NCBI GenBank assembly: GCA_017477435.1
Contig: JAFUVV010000042.1
Coordinates: 1 to 58,505, forward strand
Reading direction: 5' to 3'
Length of the DNA: 58,505 nucleotides
Origin: Prevotella sp.
GTDB lineage: Bacteria > Bacteroidota > Bacteroidia > Bacteroidales > Bacteroidaceae
Below, piece by piece: positions 43,740 through 52,668 of the stretch. The notes beneath the pieces were generated by a model. The model searched no databases. It was not told where the DNA came from and worked only from the letters and a program-made list of their open reading frames with translations. Within the stretch, counting starts at the first letter, position 1. Each line of letters begins with the position of its first letter. The position numbers were made by a program, and so were the translations under genes.

Positions 43740-45644
43740 CTATTTCTTGATGACTATCTGCTGCCTTAAGGCCTTTTCTGTGGCCTGTATCCATTCTTTT
43801 AGTTGCGGGTATGTGGCTTTGTCCCATTTGCCGGATGACAGCGAGAGAGTGTTGCCGATGGCAATCGTCGTGCGGGCATTTCCCTCTTGCTGTGGCAGCT
43901 GCTCCAGTTTCAGGGTGTGGCATCCGGCAACAGTTGCTCCGTCGGGCTTGTACTGCTGTTGGCTGTCGGCAGGGCGTGCTTCGAGGGTGAACCCTTCTGG
44001 CAGGGTGATTCGGATGTCGTAGGAGTCGACAATCGACTGGCGGATGTTCACGTCGTTGACCCTCGCCTCCTGCTGTACGGCGTTCTTCATGCTTGCAGCA
44101 AAGGGGTTGATGGGTATGAATAGCCGTGTGCCTGCCTTTTTTCCGAATACATTGCTGTGGGCCTTGGCCGTCACTCTGACTGTCGGGACTGCCTTTTCGC
44201 TGCTGATGTCGCTCCATTCTACCTCGTCGAAGGTGAGCTGAGAGATGTTCCACATATTGTGCAGCCGCTCCTTCATCTTGTCTTTCTCGAGGAACTGCCA
44301 GTAGAATGCATCTTCGTATTCAGTTCCCGCAAAGTCGATTGTTGCATCTATGTCTGCTGTTCCGTCGGCAGCCACATCGATGTTTGCGTGCAGGGTGGTG
44401 GCGTTCTGCTCGTCATTGTATGCCGGCACGTGTGCCAGTTTTCCGCCATCGGGCGTGATGAGCAGGCAGTCGTGGCCGGCTATGCCATCGTGGAGATAGC
44501 CCATGGGGAGCATCGGGTTGGTGCACTCCAGCCAAAGCGTGTCGCTGCTGAGCGGCACTTGCAGGATGACGTGGTTGAACTGATTGAGGCTGACAAAGTC
44601 TTCGTGTATCTTCTCCCTTTTTGTATGTATCGTAGTGTAAACCGACTCTATGCCTACAGCTTCGAGCATTGAACGCATGTAGTTGGTCAGTGCCTTGCAG
44701 TCGCCCATGCCGGTGCGGTTGACGTTCTCTGCCGTTGCCGGTTGCCATCCGCCGATTCCCAGTTGTATGCTGTTGTAGCGAGTGGTCTTTCTCAGCAGCT
44801 GATATATTGTTTCCACTTTCTCTCGGTCGTTCTGGCATGATGCGGTCATGCTGCGCAGCTGCTCCTTGAAACTGTCGGGCAGGGCGTCCCTGTCTTTTAT
44901 CAGTCCGTATTGCCATGCGCCGAACTCCTTCCACGACATCATGCTTCCTGACGTCTTATAGAGCGAGAATTTTTTCGGCGAGAACCATGCCATCGGCAGT
45001 ATTTCCGTAGCCGGTGGCGACAGCGGCTCACTCTTTATCGGCGCTATCGATGTCAGCTCTATCTCTGTCAGTGTGTGTCCGTCGTCGGTCTGCGATGTCT
45101 TCACGGGGGTGTTGATGGCCTGCAACCTGTATTGCACTTCCACGTCGGCAGGTGTAGAGAGCCTGTAGGCAGCGTGGCGCACCTCGGTGGCATAGGCCGG
45201 GACAGGATTGAACGAGGGGAATATGACTATTCCGCCGGTTTCCTCTACTTCTGTCGATACGGTTATCGTGACAGGGTACGACGTGGGTTGGTATTCGTAG
45301 TAGTACATCCGTCCGTCGGTCACCATGTCCGGGCTGTACTCTGTAGCTTTTAGCTCGCTTTTCTTTATCTTCCTCACTACCTTCCCCGTGGCGTCTGCCA
45401 CTGTCATCGAGAATTTGGAGAGCTTTCTGGTGTCGTCGCAGCTGATGCTGAACTCTGCCAGCGACTCTGCTTTCTGGTCGAGCAGCTCGATGGTGTATGT
45501 CTGTGTCCACTGCAGCCGCTGGCTGTTTATGCAGTTCACCTCATCCACGTAGTCGTGTACGATGGCATGTATTTTCTGTGCCGTTGCCATTTCCGGCACG
45601 GCTGCCATGACGAGTATGAAAGGAAGGAATAGTAGTCGCTTCAT
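43740..45644 (-). CDS. DUF3857 secreted protein with intact transglutaminase-like triad
   Basis: A 634-residue exported protein with a signal peptide (MKRLLFLPFILVMAAVPEMATA). An N-terminal beta-rich DUF3857 region (about 40-230) precedes a transglutaminase-like domain with Cys316 (MGDCKALTNYM), His358 (FNHVILQV) and an acidic third residue in WLECTNP. The C-terminus is another beta domain. The start overlaps the stop of the upstream gene by 4 bp (ATGA, 45641-45644), so the two are translationally coupled. The frame extends to 45677 but that is the upstream gene's sequence. Role unknown; related proteins sit on the outer face of Bacteroidetes envelopes. Confidence 0.82.
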   Translation of the reverse strand: MKRLLFLPFILVMAAVPEMATAQKIHAIVHDYVDEVNCINSQRLQWTQTYTIELLDQKAESLAEFSISCDDTRKLSKFSMTVADATGKVVRKIKKSELKATEYSPDMVTDGRMYYYEYQPTSYPVTITVSTEVEETGGIVIFPSFNPVPAYATEVRHAAYRLSTPADVEVQYRLQAINTPVKTSQTDDGHTLTEIELTSIAPIKSEPLSPPATEILPMAWFSPKKFSLYKTSGSMMSWKEFGAWQYGLIKDRDALPDSFKEQLRSMTASCQNDREKVETIYQLLRKTTRYNSIQLGIGGWQPATAENVNRTGMGDCKALTNYMRSMLEAVGIESVYTTIHTKREKIHEDFVSLNQFNHVILQVPLSSDTLWLECTNPMLPMGYLHDGIAGHDCLLITPDGGKLAHVPAYNDEQNATTLHANIDVAADGTADIDATIDFAGTEYEDAFYWQFLEKDKMKERLHNMWNISQLTFDEVEWSDISSEKAVPTVRVTAKAHSNVFGKKAGTRLFIPINPFAASMKNAVQQEARVNDVNIRQSIVDSYDIRITLPEGFTLEARPADSQQQYKPDGATVAGCHTLKLEQLPQQEGNARTTIAIGNTLSLSSGKWDKATYPQLKEWIQATEKALRQQIVIKK

Positions 45645-47644
45645 GACGTTTTCTTTATGACAATTATGTCGTTGCATTGTTCTGCTATCACTTCAAATGT
45701 TTTCTTCAGGTTTTGATATTCGTTTGCCAGATAGTATGTCTTGTTGATTGCCATTCGCACGAGTATGTTCAGCGTGTTTCCTGTGGCCGATAGTTTCTTG
45801 GTGAATACTATGTCATTTCCTTCGAGGCTGACGAGCGACGGCTTTGGTATTTCTTCTACTGCATATCCGTCGGGCAGTGTTATGCTGAACGTTATGTTGA
45901 AGTAGTCCCTGTATGGCATGTCGACGGGCAGTGTCCGCTTTTCTTTTGTGAATGGTGCTTCGGAGAATGGCAGCAGGTTTCCTATCTGCAGATATATCAT
46001 GCCGTCGGCGGCATTGCAGTTCATCTCAAACCCTGTCTCGTCGTTTACGGCTTCGGTATGTTCATAGGCATTCTTTATGTTGTAAGCCTTTATTTCTGCG
46101 TTAAGGTCTTTGGCCATTTCGCTGATGTATGCCAGACTGTCTTTTGCCTCTCTGAATTTCCTTCTTTTATAGGCAGCGCTGTTTCCGTTGTATCTCGAGG
46201 ATATTGTTCCTTTCAGTATTCCGTCTTGCTGTAGGACGGCCTTCACGAGTGTTGTCTGCTTTCCCTGGCTTGCTGCCTGCAGGTTGAACCATTTCCCTGC
46301 CAGCTTCACTTTTTCGCCTACTACTCGTCCGTGGCTGCTGAGCAGGTTTGACGGTATGACGTTTATGGCTCCATATTCTGCCGAGGAGTCGAGGAAGAGC
46401 AGTGTGGAGTCGGTGTCGGCTATACCTACTACGAATGTGTTCAGTGCGTTTATCGACGGGTGTGTCATTGGTATGGTGCCGTTGTCACGGCTGCTCATCA
46501 CCACGGGGAATGCGTCGATGCGTGCGTCGCGCAGCATGTTTATCAGGATGAAGTTCAGGTCGGCGTTGCTTCCGCCTCCGTCTTTCTCAATGTCGCGCAC
46601 TGAGCGTCCGAAGAGCCGGTACTTTCCGTTCCAGTTAAACTTTTTCATCAACATGTCATAGCATGCCTCTATTCGTTGGGTCTGGTCTTCTATGTCGAAT
46701 ATTCCTGCTTCTGTCATTTCTTTCTTCAGTGGGTCTGCCCGTCGCATGCGTCCTCCGAAGCTCTCGTCTTTCATGAGCATCTCGTCTATCTTCTCCCACG
46801 TCGTGGTGTATTCCTTGTGCACCGATCCTCTCACAGCGAATGTGTGGAAGTCGGCCGTCACCTTGTTGCACACGTCGGAGAGGCTCCAGATGAAGTTCTC
46901 TGCCTTCAGTGCCGAGAGGTTGTGGCCTGTGTATGAATAGTCGCTGCCAGAGCATTGCAGGCTGCCGCTTGTGGTCTGGAAGTTGAACCCTGCAGCCTTG
47001 CGTTCCTGATCCATCTTGTCGAGCTCATGACCTCTCATTTCCACGCTGAACTGGAAGAACTCCGGTATCTGCAGGTGGTAGTGGCAGTAGGCGGTGGGTA
47101 TAGAGTGCTGCGCATACCACGTGTCGATCTCGTATGACATGTTGCTGCGTTTCTCGTATTGATATTCCACCACTGTGCCTACCTGCACCTTGGGCACTGA
47201 GAATTTCAGCACCATCTGTTTGTCGTCTATGCGTTCGCGGAAGATGAGGTTGCTCTCCATCTTTGTCTTCTCCACCTTCCCGTCGACCATGTTGAACGCT
47301 GTGGCCTTCACGCTGTTGATGTCTTCCTTGTATTGTCCCTCTTCCGGCCGGTAGTATACCAGTTGCACGTTGGCGTGGTCCTTGCCGTCCTCTTTAAGTA
47401 TCTTTATGCGTGTCTTCACCTCGGTGACCACCCAGAAGTCTTCGTCGTACATCTCGTAGCGCGTGTCGACGTCGCTGTAGAGAATCACTGCCGACGCCTC
47501 TTTGTCGTAGGCATATTCGGTCATCTCCAGCTCCTCTTTCGTAGGGTTGCCGAACTTGGTGTTCACCTTTTCCTGCTGTGCGCTTGCCGGCAGCGAAAGG
47601 AGAAATGTCAGAAGAATGAAGAGTGTGTAAAATGTTTTTTTCAT
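45641..47644 (-). CDS. DUF3857 secreted protein with degenerate transglutaminase site
   Basis: A 667-residue exported protein (signal peptide MKKTFYTLFILLTFLLSLPASA). It has the same layout as the coupled downstream gene: DUF3857-like N-terminal region, transglutaminase-like domain and C-terminal beta domain. The catalytic Cys is Ser359 (GGGSNADLNF) and the His position is Asn402 (LNTFVVGI); only the acidic residue (FLDSSA) is kept. It cannot be a cysteine transglutaminase or peptidase. Its ATG lies 57 bp after a strong promoter at 47731-47701. Confidence 0.82.
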   Translation of the reverse strand: MKKTFYTLFILLTFLLSLPASAQQEKVNTKFGNPTKEELEMTEYAYDKEASAVILYSDVDTRYEMYDEDFWVVTEVKTRIKILKEDGKDHANVQLVYYRPEEGQYKEDINSVKATAFNMVDGKVEKTKMESNLIFRERIDDKQMVLKFSVPKVQVGTVVEYQYEKRSNMSYEIDTWYAQHSIPTAYCHYHLQIPEFFQFSVEMRGHELDKMDQERKAAGFNFQTTSGSLQCSGSDYSYTGHNLSALKAENFIWSLSDVCNKVTADFHTFAVRGSVHKEYTTTWEKIDEMLMKDESFGGRMRRADPLKKEMTEAGIFDIEDQTQRIEACYDMLMKKFNWNGKYRLFGRSVRDIEKDGGGSNADLNFILINMLRDARIDAFPVVMSSRDNGTIPMTHPSINALNTFVVGIADTDSTLLFLDSSAEYGAINVIPSNLLSSHGRVVGEKVKLAGKWFNLQAASQGKQTTLVKAVLQQDGILKGTISSRYNGNSAAYKRRKFREAKDSLAYISEMAKDLNAEIKAYNIKNAYEHTEAVNDETGFEMNCNAADGMIYLQIGNLLPFSEAPFTKEKRTLPVDMPYRDYFNITFSITLPDGYAVEEIPKPSLVSLEGNDIVFTKKLSATGNTLNILVRMAINKTYYLANEYQNLKKTFEVIAEQCNDIIVIKKTS

Positions 47645-47700
47645 CTTAGATATATTGGTTAGTTATAATGTGTCTCAGATATGATGTTTAATGTTGAGAG

Positions 47701-47731
47701 CAAAATTATAAATTATTTTCATAGAAGCAAA
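47701..47731 (-). promoter_or_regulatory. Promoter of the DUF3857 gene pair
   Basis: TTTG (47731-47728) and TAATTTTG (47708-47701), 19 bp apart on the minus strand. Start near 47695, leader about 50 nt. Confidence 0.82.
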
Positions 47732-47772
47732 ACAAAACGTCTTTTTTTTCTTTTGCTCCGGCAATTGTGTTG

Positions 47773-47904
47773 CTATCTGGCTTTGACAGTGTTGCTATCT
47801 GGCTTTGACAGTGTTGCTATCTGGCTTTGACAGTGTTGCTATCTGGCTTTGATAGTGTCGCTATCTGGCTTTGATAGTCCTGCTGTCTGTGCTTGATACT
47901 GCGC
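47773..47904. repeat. 22-bp family-B repeat array, six units, opposite orientation
   Basis: Units at 47773, 47795, 47817, 47839, 47861 and 47883, 22 bp apart. Core CTATCTGGCTTTGATAG (CTATCTGGCTTTGACAG in the first three) is the reverse complement of the core in the array at 24832-24963. The last unit is degraded. Between the promoter of the DUF3857 pair and the next minus-strand gene. Confidence 0.93.
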
Positions 47905-48009
47905 CCTGAACAGTAGCCTTCTTCTCTGTGATGGCACGGCTGTCCTACGCGAAGAAATGTCCTCGCGCGCGTAATATATTATAATGTATAGGTGAAAAGT
48001 GGTCTGTCC
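47905..48009. other. Spacer between the 22-bp array and the membrane-protein gene
   Basis: This is the remaining part of a 365-bp gap (47645-48009). It has a CGCGCGCG-like stretch at about 47964 and is otherwise featureless; no gene or terminator is evident. Confidence 0.4.
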
Positions 48010-48687
48010 CTATCTGACCAAATCGCCTAACAATTCAAATAGTTCTCCAGTTTTATTAGAAATATAGTTGGTTATGCGTCCTATTTTGCCGTCACCGTAT
48101 GAATAAATTTCGTTTCTTACGATGAGCAGCGACAATACTACCGACACCCAGTAGTATGAGATGAAATTGTTTTTTGGGTCTTCGGGCATGGTGAAGAGAG
48201 GCACTCCCCAGTCTGCGCCCTTCCGCATGTAGAACATGACGTGGAAGAAAACGAGCCAGCAGATAAAGAACAGGAATAAAATCCAGTATCTTCTGTGATG
48301 AATATGATATTTGAGGTCAGCCAGAAAGAACGCATAGAACCAGTAGTGGAGCATTGTGAGCAGTACGACGTAGTCCAGTGCACCGATAATCCATCCGAAT
48401 GCCTTCGCAAAGAAATGCACGCCGAACAGGCTGTCCATCTTACCGCCTATGGTGTCGGCTATAAAGTCGTAGATGAATCCGTCGGGGCTGAGTGGATTTG
48501 GAAACCAGATGTCGTAGTTGGCCGACCATTCGTCCCACGCGAAGTTGAAAGCAATGACACAGAGGAAGGTCGGTAGCATCACGATTACGTATACTCCCCG
48601 GTTTGTATGCAGTAGGGCATCGATTACGCCGAAGATGAGTCCGAGGACAAATATGGCAATGGCACCGTAAAATATCAGTTCCAACAT
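48010..48687 (-). CDS. Multipass inner-membrane protein of unknown function
   Basis: A 225-residue protein with about five or six hydrophobic segments (residues about 3-24, 32-50, 95-120, 134-155 and 175-192), rich in aromatic residues (YWFYAFFLADLKYHIHHRRYWILF). No signal peptide, catalytic motif or known family is recognised. It starts 29 bp after the DUF4831 gene on the same strand and may be co-transcribed with it and nnrD. Confidence 0.75.
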   Translation of the reverse strand: MLELIFYGAIAIFVLGLIFGVIDALLHTNRGVYVIVMLPTFLCVIAFNFAWDEWSANYDIWFPNPLSPDGFIYDFIADTIGGKMDSLFGVHFFAKAFGWIIGALDYVVLLTMLHYWFYAFFLADLKYHIHHRRYWILFLFFICWLVFFHVMFYMRKGADWGVPLFTMPEDPKNNFISYYWVSVVLSLLIVRNEIYSYGDGKIGRITNYISNKTGELFELLGDLVR

Positions 48688-48716
48688 ATTTGATATAGTG
48701 TATCAGATAGTTGTGT

Positions 48717-49763
48717 TTATTCGAGCGGTTCCACGTCGAGGCGCTCGATGTTTCCCGTGAGAGGATGGAGCGAGATGTGTGTTGTGACTTTCTTTCCGAA
48801 CAGTGTGCCGCTGATCATCTCCACTCGTCCGAACTGTGCTGCATACATCTCGCTGGTGAGCACGGTGTTGTTGCCGTCGGCAATCTTCACGCGTATCTTC
48901 CCCGGCAGGGTGACGTTGAGGCCGATGTCTTCCTTCGACTTCTTCCCGTCGTCGGCACTTGCCGGAAGTGGAGCGATGGTCTGCAGGTCTTCTATGCTGA
49001 TGTAGAACGGTCGGCCAGAGAAGTCGTCGGCGTCCACCACACCGAAGTGGCGTGAGAAGCGGAACAGAAGGTCGCGGTCGGTCTGTTGCTCGGGTATGTA
49101 GCTCAGTATCACCTCTGTAGTGTCTTTCTGCGTGCTTCCCTCGAACACCTGCATGAGTGCTTTCTCCTGAGTGTCGAGGTTTACAAGCATAATGCGCAAC
49201 TGCTCACCGTCCTTAGGCATGAAGTCGGCCTCGCCGCGCGACAGTTGGTTGCGGCTGTCGCGTATGTCGTAGATCTCCTGCGCTATGAGCTGCGCCATCT
49301 TTGCATGGCTGCCGGCGCTCAGTATGTCCTGACTCATGAAGTCGTGGGGGTTGAGAGCCTTCGGCTGTGGCTTCGCTACGAATGGCTCCGGTTGTGCGAC
49401 AGGCTTGCCGTTGTCGTTGATGGCCAGCAGCACCCCGTTCTCGTCTTGAGTGAGGTTGATGATGCTGTGCTTCTTGTCTATGAGTAGCTTGTAGCATCGG
49501 GCGGTGTCGGGGATGGCGTCCTGCGACAGGCTGATGCCCACGATGTTGTATTCCGTCGACGCCTCCTTCGCTGCTTCCTGCTTCATGTAGAGCATCGAGT
49601 AGCCGGCAAGCTCGCCAGGCTCGAATGTTGTCTTCTCCACGAGGAGGGCTATTCTGAGTGTTGTCTTCGGGAGTGAATATCTGATACCCTCGGCATCGGT
49701 TTGTGCGTTGGCGTTGATGGTCATCAGTAGTGCCGTTGCTACGGCGGCAAATGTTTTTTTCAT
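48717..49763 (-). CDS. DUF4831-family secreted protein
   Basis: A 348-residue exported protein (signal peptide MKKTFAAVATALLMTINANA). It matches the DUF4831 pattern of Bacteroidetes: IRYSLPKTTLRIALLVEKTTFEPGELAGY near the start and GLNVTLPGKIRVKI toward the end. Function unknown; the family is thought of as an envelope protein. It lies between nnrD (65 bp upstream) and the membrane protein, all minus-strand. Confidence 0.78.
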   Translation of the reverse strand: MKKTFAAVATALLMTINANAQTDAEGIRYSLPKTTLRIALLVEKTTFEPGELAGYSMLYMKQEAAKEASTEYNIVGISLSQDAIPDTARCYKLLIDKKHSIINLTQDENGVLLAINDNGKPVAQPEPFVAKPQPKALNPHDFMSQDILSAGSHAKMAQLIAQEIYDIRDSRNQLSRGEADFMPKDGEQLRIMLVNLDTQEKALMQVFEGSTQKDTTEVILSYIPEQQTDRDLLFRFSRHFGVVDADDFSGRPFYISIEDLQTIAPLPASADDGKKSKEDIGLNVTLPGKIRVKIADGNNTVLTSEMYAAQFGRVEMISGTLFGKKVTTHISLHPLTGNIERLDVEPLE

Positions 49764-49828
49764 TTTATGATTTGTAGTTTATAATATGCTTTCAGTGGTG
49801 AGGGCAGATGAGGGTAAGGGTGAGAGCC

Positions 49829-51346
49829 TCAGTCGTTTAATCGTTTGAATGCTTGTGGCAGATATTTTATTATATCGCTTGCCATGAGGCTTTCTTTTCC
49901 TATTTCCTTTGCTGCGAGGTCGCCTGCGAGTCCGTGGAGATACATTCCCAGCATGCATGCCTCGGCTTGTGCATAGCCACGTGCGAGGAGTGCGGTGATA
50001 ATGCCTGTTAGTACATCTCCACTTCCTGCCGTTGCCATGCCAGAGTTGCCGGTGGAGTTGAAGATCACTTTCCCGTCGGGCATGCACAGTGCGCTGTAGT
50101 GTCCTTTCAATATGACGTATCCCTTCACTTTCTCTGCCAGGTCACGTGCCCGGCTGAGTTGTTCGTAGCCTCCGTTCGACTGCATTCCTGTGAGTCGGTC
50201 GAGTTCGGCGGGGTGGGGGGTCATAATGATGTCGCGTGGCAGCTGTTGCATCCATGCGCGGTGGTTGCCCAGGATGTTCAGTGCATCGGCATCGACGACG
50301 ATGGGGCACTGCGCACGGCGTATCTGTGCTATGAGTGCGATGGCAGTGTTCTCATGCTGTCCGATACCCGGGCCTATTCCGATGGCGTCGTAGTCCTCGG
50401 TGGGCAGTGCCTCCGAGAAGTATGTTTCCTCGTGGTCTATTTTCAGTATTGCCTCGGGTATGGTGGTCTGCATGATGGCATAGTTGCGTCGTGGTGTGGC
50501 GATGCTCACTTTTCCTGCTCCTGATCGCATGCATGCTCTCGATGTGAGTATTGCTGCTCCTGCCATGCCGTAGCTTCCGGCCACGATGAGTGCGTGGCCC
50601 ATCATGCCTTTGTGGACGAAGTCGTTGCGCGGGAGCAGTAGGCGTCTGATGTCGTTTTCCTCCACGATGCGGTACTGCGTGTCGGTCTTGGCGATGTACT
50701 CCTGCGAGAGGCGTATGTCGAGTATGCGCAGTTGTCCGAGATACTGTTGATTGTCGGCGAAGAGCATCGACAGCTTTTTCTGCTGTATGGTCAGTGTCAG
50801 GTCGGCCCTGATGATGTTTGGCTTTATGTTGTAGGTGTTGTCTTCGGTCATGAGTCCCGAAGGCATGTCGATGCTTACTACCTTTGCCGGCGACTGGTTG
50901 ATATATTTTACGAGCGAAGCGAATCCTCCGGCGAGCGGTTTGTTGAGTCCTGTGCCGAAGAGTCCGTCGACAACGACCATGTTTTTCTCGAGCACCGGTG
51001 GGTCGAAGTTCACGCTTATCTCCTTGAAGTCGGCCACGCGCTTCTTTTCCAGGAGCCGTGTCTTGTTGGCCAGGCATTCGTCGGAGAGGTGGTCGTGGAT
51101 GTTGAAGAGATATACAGAAACCTTATATCCCTGGTCTGCCAATATGCGTGCCACAGCCAGTGCATCGCCGCCGTTGTTGCCTGGACCGGCGAACACCACC
51201 ATCGGTGTCGTCGTCTGCCATATGCCGGCAATCACTTGTGCGATGGCTTTTGCCGCACGTTCCATCAGGTCGAGCGATGTTATGCGCTCGTGGTCGATGG
51301 TATATCGGTCGAGATCATTTATCTGCTGACTTGTGAAAATTTTCAT
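49829..51346 (-). CDS. nnrD: Bifunctional NAD(P)HX epimerase and ADP-dependent dehydratase
   Basis: A 505-residue fusion that repairs hydrated NADH and NADPH. Residues 1 to about 215 are the epimerase (YjeF N-terminal) domain with FAGPGNNGGDALAVARIL and VDGLFGTGLNKPL. Residues about 225-500 are the ribokinase-like dehydratase with VDADALNILG, TPHPAELDRL and GSGDVLTGII. Both catalytic parts look complete. It is divergent from hpt across a 93-bp gap containing possible -7 boxes on both strands. Confidence 0.93.
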   Translation of the reverse strand: MKIFTSQQINDLDRYTIDHERITSLDLMERAAKAIAQVIAGIWQTTTPMVVFAGPGNNGGDALAVARILADQGYKVSVYLFNIHDHLSDECLANKTRLLEKKRVADFKEISVNFDPPVLEKNMVVVDGLFGTGLNKPLAGGFASLVKYINQSPAKVVSIDMPSGLMTEDNTYNIKPNIIRADLTLTIQQKKLSMLFADNQQYLGQLRILDIRLSQEYIAKTDTQYRIVEENDIRRLLLPRNDFVHKGMMGHALIVAGSYGMAGAAILTSRACMRSGAGKVSIATPRRNYAIMQTTIPEAILKIDHEETYFSEALPTEDYDAIGIGPGIGQHENTAIALIAQIRRAQCPIVVDADALNILGNHRAWMQQLPRDIIMTPHPAELDRLTGMQSNGGYEQLSRARDLAEKVKGYVILKGHYSALCMPDGKVIFNSTGNSGMATAGSGDVLTGIITALLARGYAQAEACMLGMYLHGLAGDLAAKEIGKESLMASDIIKYLPQAFKRLND

Positions 51347-51406
51347 ATCGAAGGCAAAAATACAAAATTAAAGTAAATAAGTAGCAATGTTTTGACATAA
51401 TTTTTG

Positions 51407-51414
51407 TAAATTTG
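51407..51414 (+). promoter_or_regulatory. Possible -7 box of hpt
   Basis: TAAATTTG matches the -7 consensus 26 bp before the hpt ATG. No TTTG lies 19-21 bp upstream, so support is partial. Confidence 0.45.
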
Positions 51415-51439
51415 TGGCCGAAATACCAAAAAGCATCCT

Positions 51440-51979
51440 ATGAAGAGAGTAAAATTAGGTGACAAGACGTTTGAAGTCTCTATTCCCGAGGCCGAGATTA
51501 AAGAGCGCGTCCGCGTTGTGGCAGAGAAGATTAACCACGACATGGCAGGCAAGAATCCATTGCTGCTGGCAGTGCTCAATGGATCGTTCGTTTTTGCTGC
51601 CGACCTGATGAGAATGCTCACCATTCCCTGCGAAATATCGTTTGTGAAACTGGCTTCCTATCAGGGCACCACGTCGACAGGCAAGATATCGGAAGTGATA
51701 GGCATCAACGAGAACCTGACAGGCCGAACGGTGATAATCGTAGAAGATATCGTCGACACCGGCCTGACGATGAAGCGTATGGTGGAGTCGATAGGCACAC
51801 GCAACCCCGCGTCGGTGCATATCTGTTCGTTGCTCGTGAAGCCCGACAAGCTGCAGGTGGACCTCAACATTGAATATGCCGCAATGCATATACCCAACGA
51901 TTTCATAGTGGGCTATGGTCTCGACTACGATCAGATGGGGCGTAACCTCCCAGAGATATATACTGTGGTCGACGAATGA
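51440..51979 (+). CDS. hpt: Hypoxanthine phosphoribosyltransferase
   Basis: A 179-residue purine-salvage enzyme that converts hypoxanthine and guanine to IMP and GMP using PRPP. The PRPP-binding loop VIIVEDIVDTGLTM (residues about 97-110) is unmistakable, with LAVLNGSFVFAADL and VGYGLDYDQMGRNLP also matching type I purine phosphoribosyltransferases. adk follows 30 bp downstream on the same strand, so adenine and guanine nucleotide metabolism genes are grouped. Confidence 0.93.
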   Translation: MKRVKLGDKTFEVSIPEAEIKERVRVVAEKINHDMAGKNPLLLAVLNGSFVFAADLMRMLTIPCEISFVKLASYQGTTSTGKISEVIGINENLTGRTVIIVEDIVDTGLTMKRMVESIGTRNPASVHICSLLVKPDKLQVDLNIEYAAMHIPNDFIVGYGLDYDQMGRNLPEIYTVVDE

Positions 51980-52009
51980 AAATATATGTTTAACTTAATA
52001 ATGAGATAA

Positions 52010-52582
52010 ATGAAGAATATTGTTATTTTCGGTGCCCCTGGTTCAGGAAAAGGCACCCAGAGCGACAAGTTGATTGAGAAATACGGTTTCGGACACATCT
52101 CCACCGGCGACGTGCTGCGTGCCGAGATAAAGAACGGAACAGAACTTGGTAAGACCGCCAAAAGCTTTATCGATCAGGGACAGCTCATCCCCGACGAACT
52201 CATGATCAGTATCCTCGCCAGCGTCTACGACAGCTTCGGCAAGGAGCATGCTGGTGTGATCTTCGACGGATTCCCCCGCACCATCCCGCAGGCTGAAGCC
52301 CTGAAGACGATGCTTGCCGAGCGCGGACACTCCGTGGCAGCAATGATAGAGCTCGACGTGCCTGAGGACGAGTTGATGACCCGTCTCATCAAGCGAGGCA
52401 AAGAGAGCGGTCGCTCCGACGACAACGAAGAGACAATAAAGAAACGCCTCGACGTCTACCACAACCAGACGGCTCCGCTTGTGGAGTGGTATGAGAAAGA
52501 GGGCCTTCGCCGACACATCGACGGCCTCGGCGACCTTGAGAGAATCTTCGCCGACATCTGTAAAGTAATAGACAATATTTAG
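52010..52582 (+). CDS. adk: Adenylate kinase
   Basis: A 190-residue adenylate kinase that balances AMP, ADP and ATP. The P-loop is [11 protein letters not shown] (residues 7-17), followed by [28 protein letters not shown] and [20 protein letters not shown]. The LID is short (no zinc-finger cysteines), the usual small form. In many bacteria adk lies between secY and map; here it is about 45 kb away, next to hpt. Confidence 0.96.
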   Translation: MKNIVIFGAPGSGKGTQSDKLIEKYGFGHISTGDVLRAEIKNGTELGKTAKSFIDQGQLIPDELMISILASVYDSFGKEHAGVIFDGFPRTIPQAEALKTMLAERGHSVAAMIELDVPEDELMTRLIKRGKESGRSDDNEETIKKRLDVYHNQTAPLVEWYEKEGLRRHIDGLGDLERIFADICKVIDNI

Positions 52583-52668
52583 TTCATCCCACCCATTCCG
52601 CCTTTCCTGTGAAAGGGGCACGCCCCCCAAACCGACACAGGAGAGACGGGATGGGCTTTTTTGTCGTT

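Noticed and set aside
24832-47904. Composite transposon bounded by the inverted family-B arrays
   Set aside because: No transposase or integrase lies between them, no target-site duplication is visible, and the interval holds ordinary chromosomal genes.
52583-52668. Terminator between adk and obgE
   Set aside because: CATCCC and GGGATGGG can pair before a T-run, but the loop is about 60 nt, so it is too weak to call.
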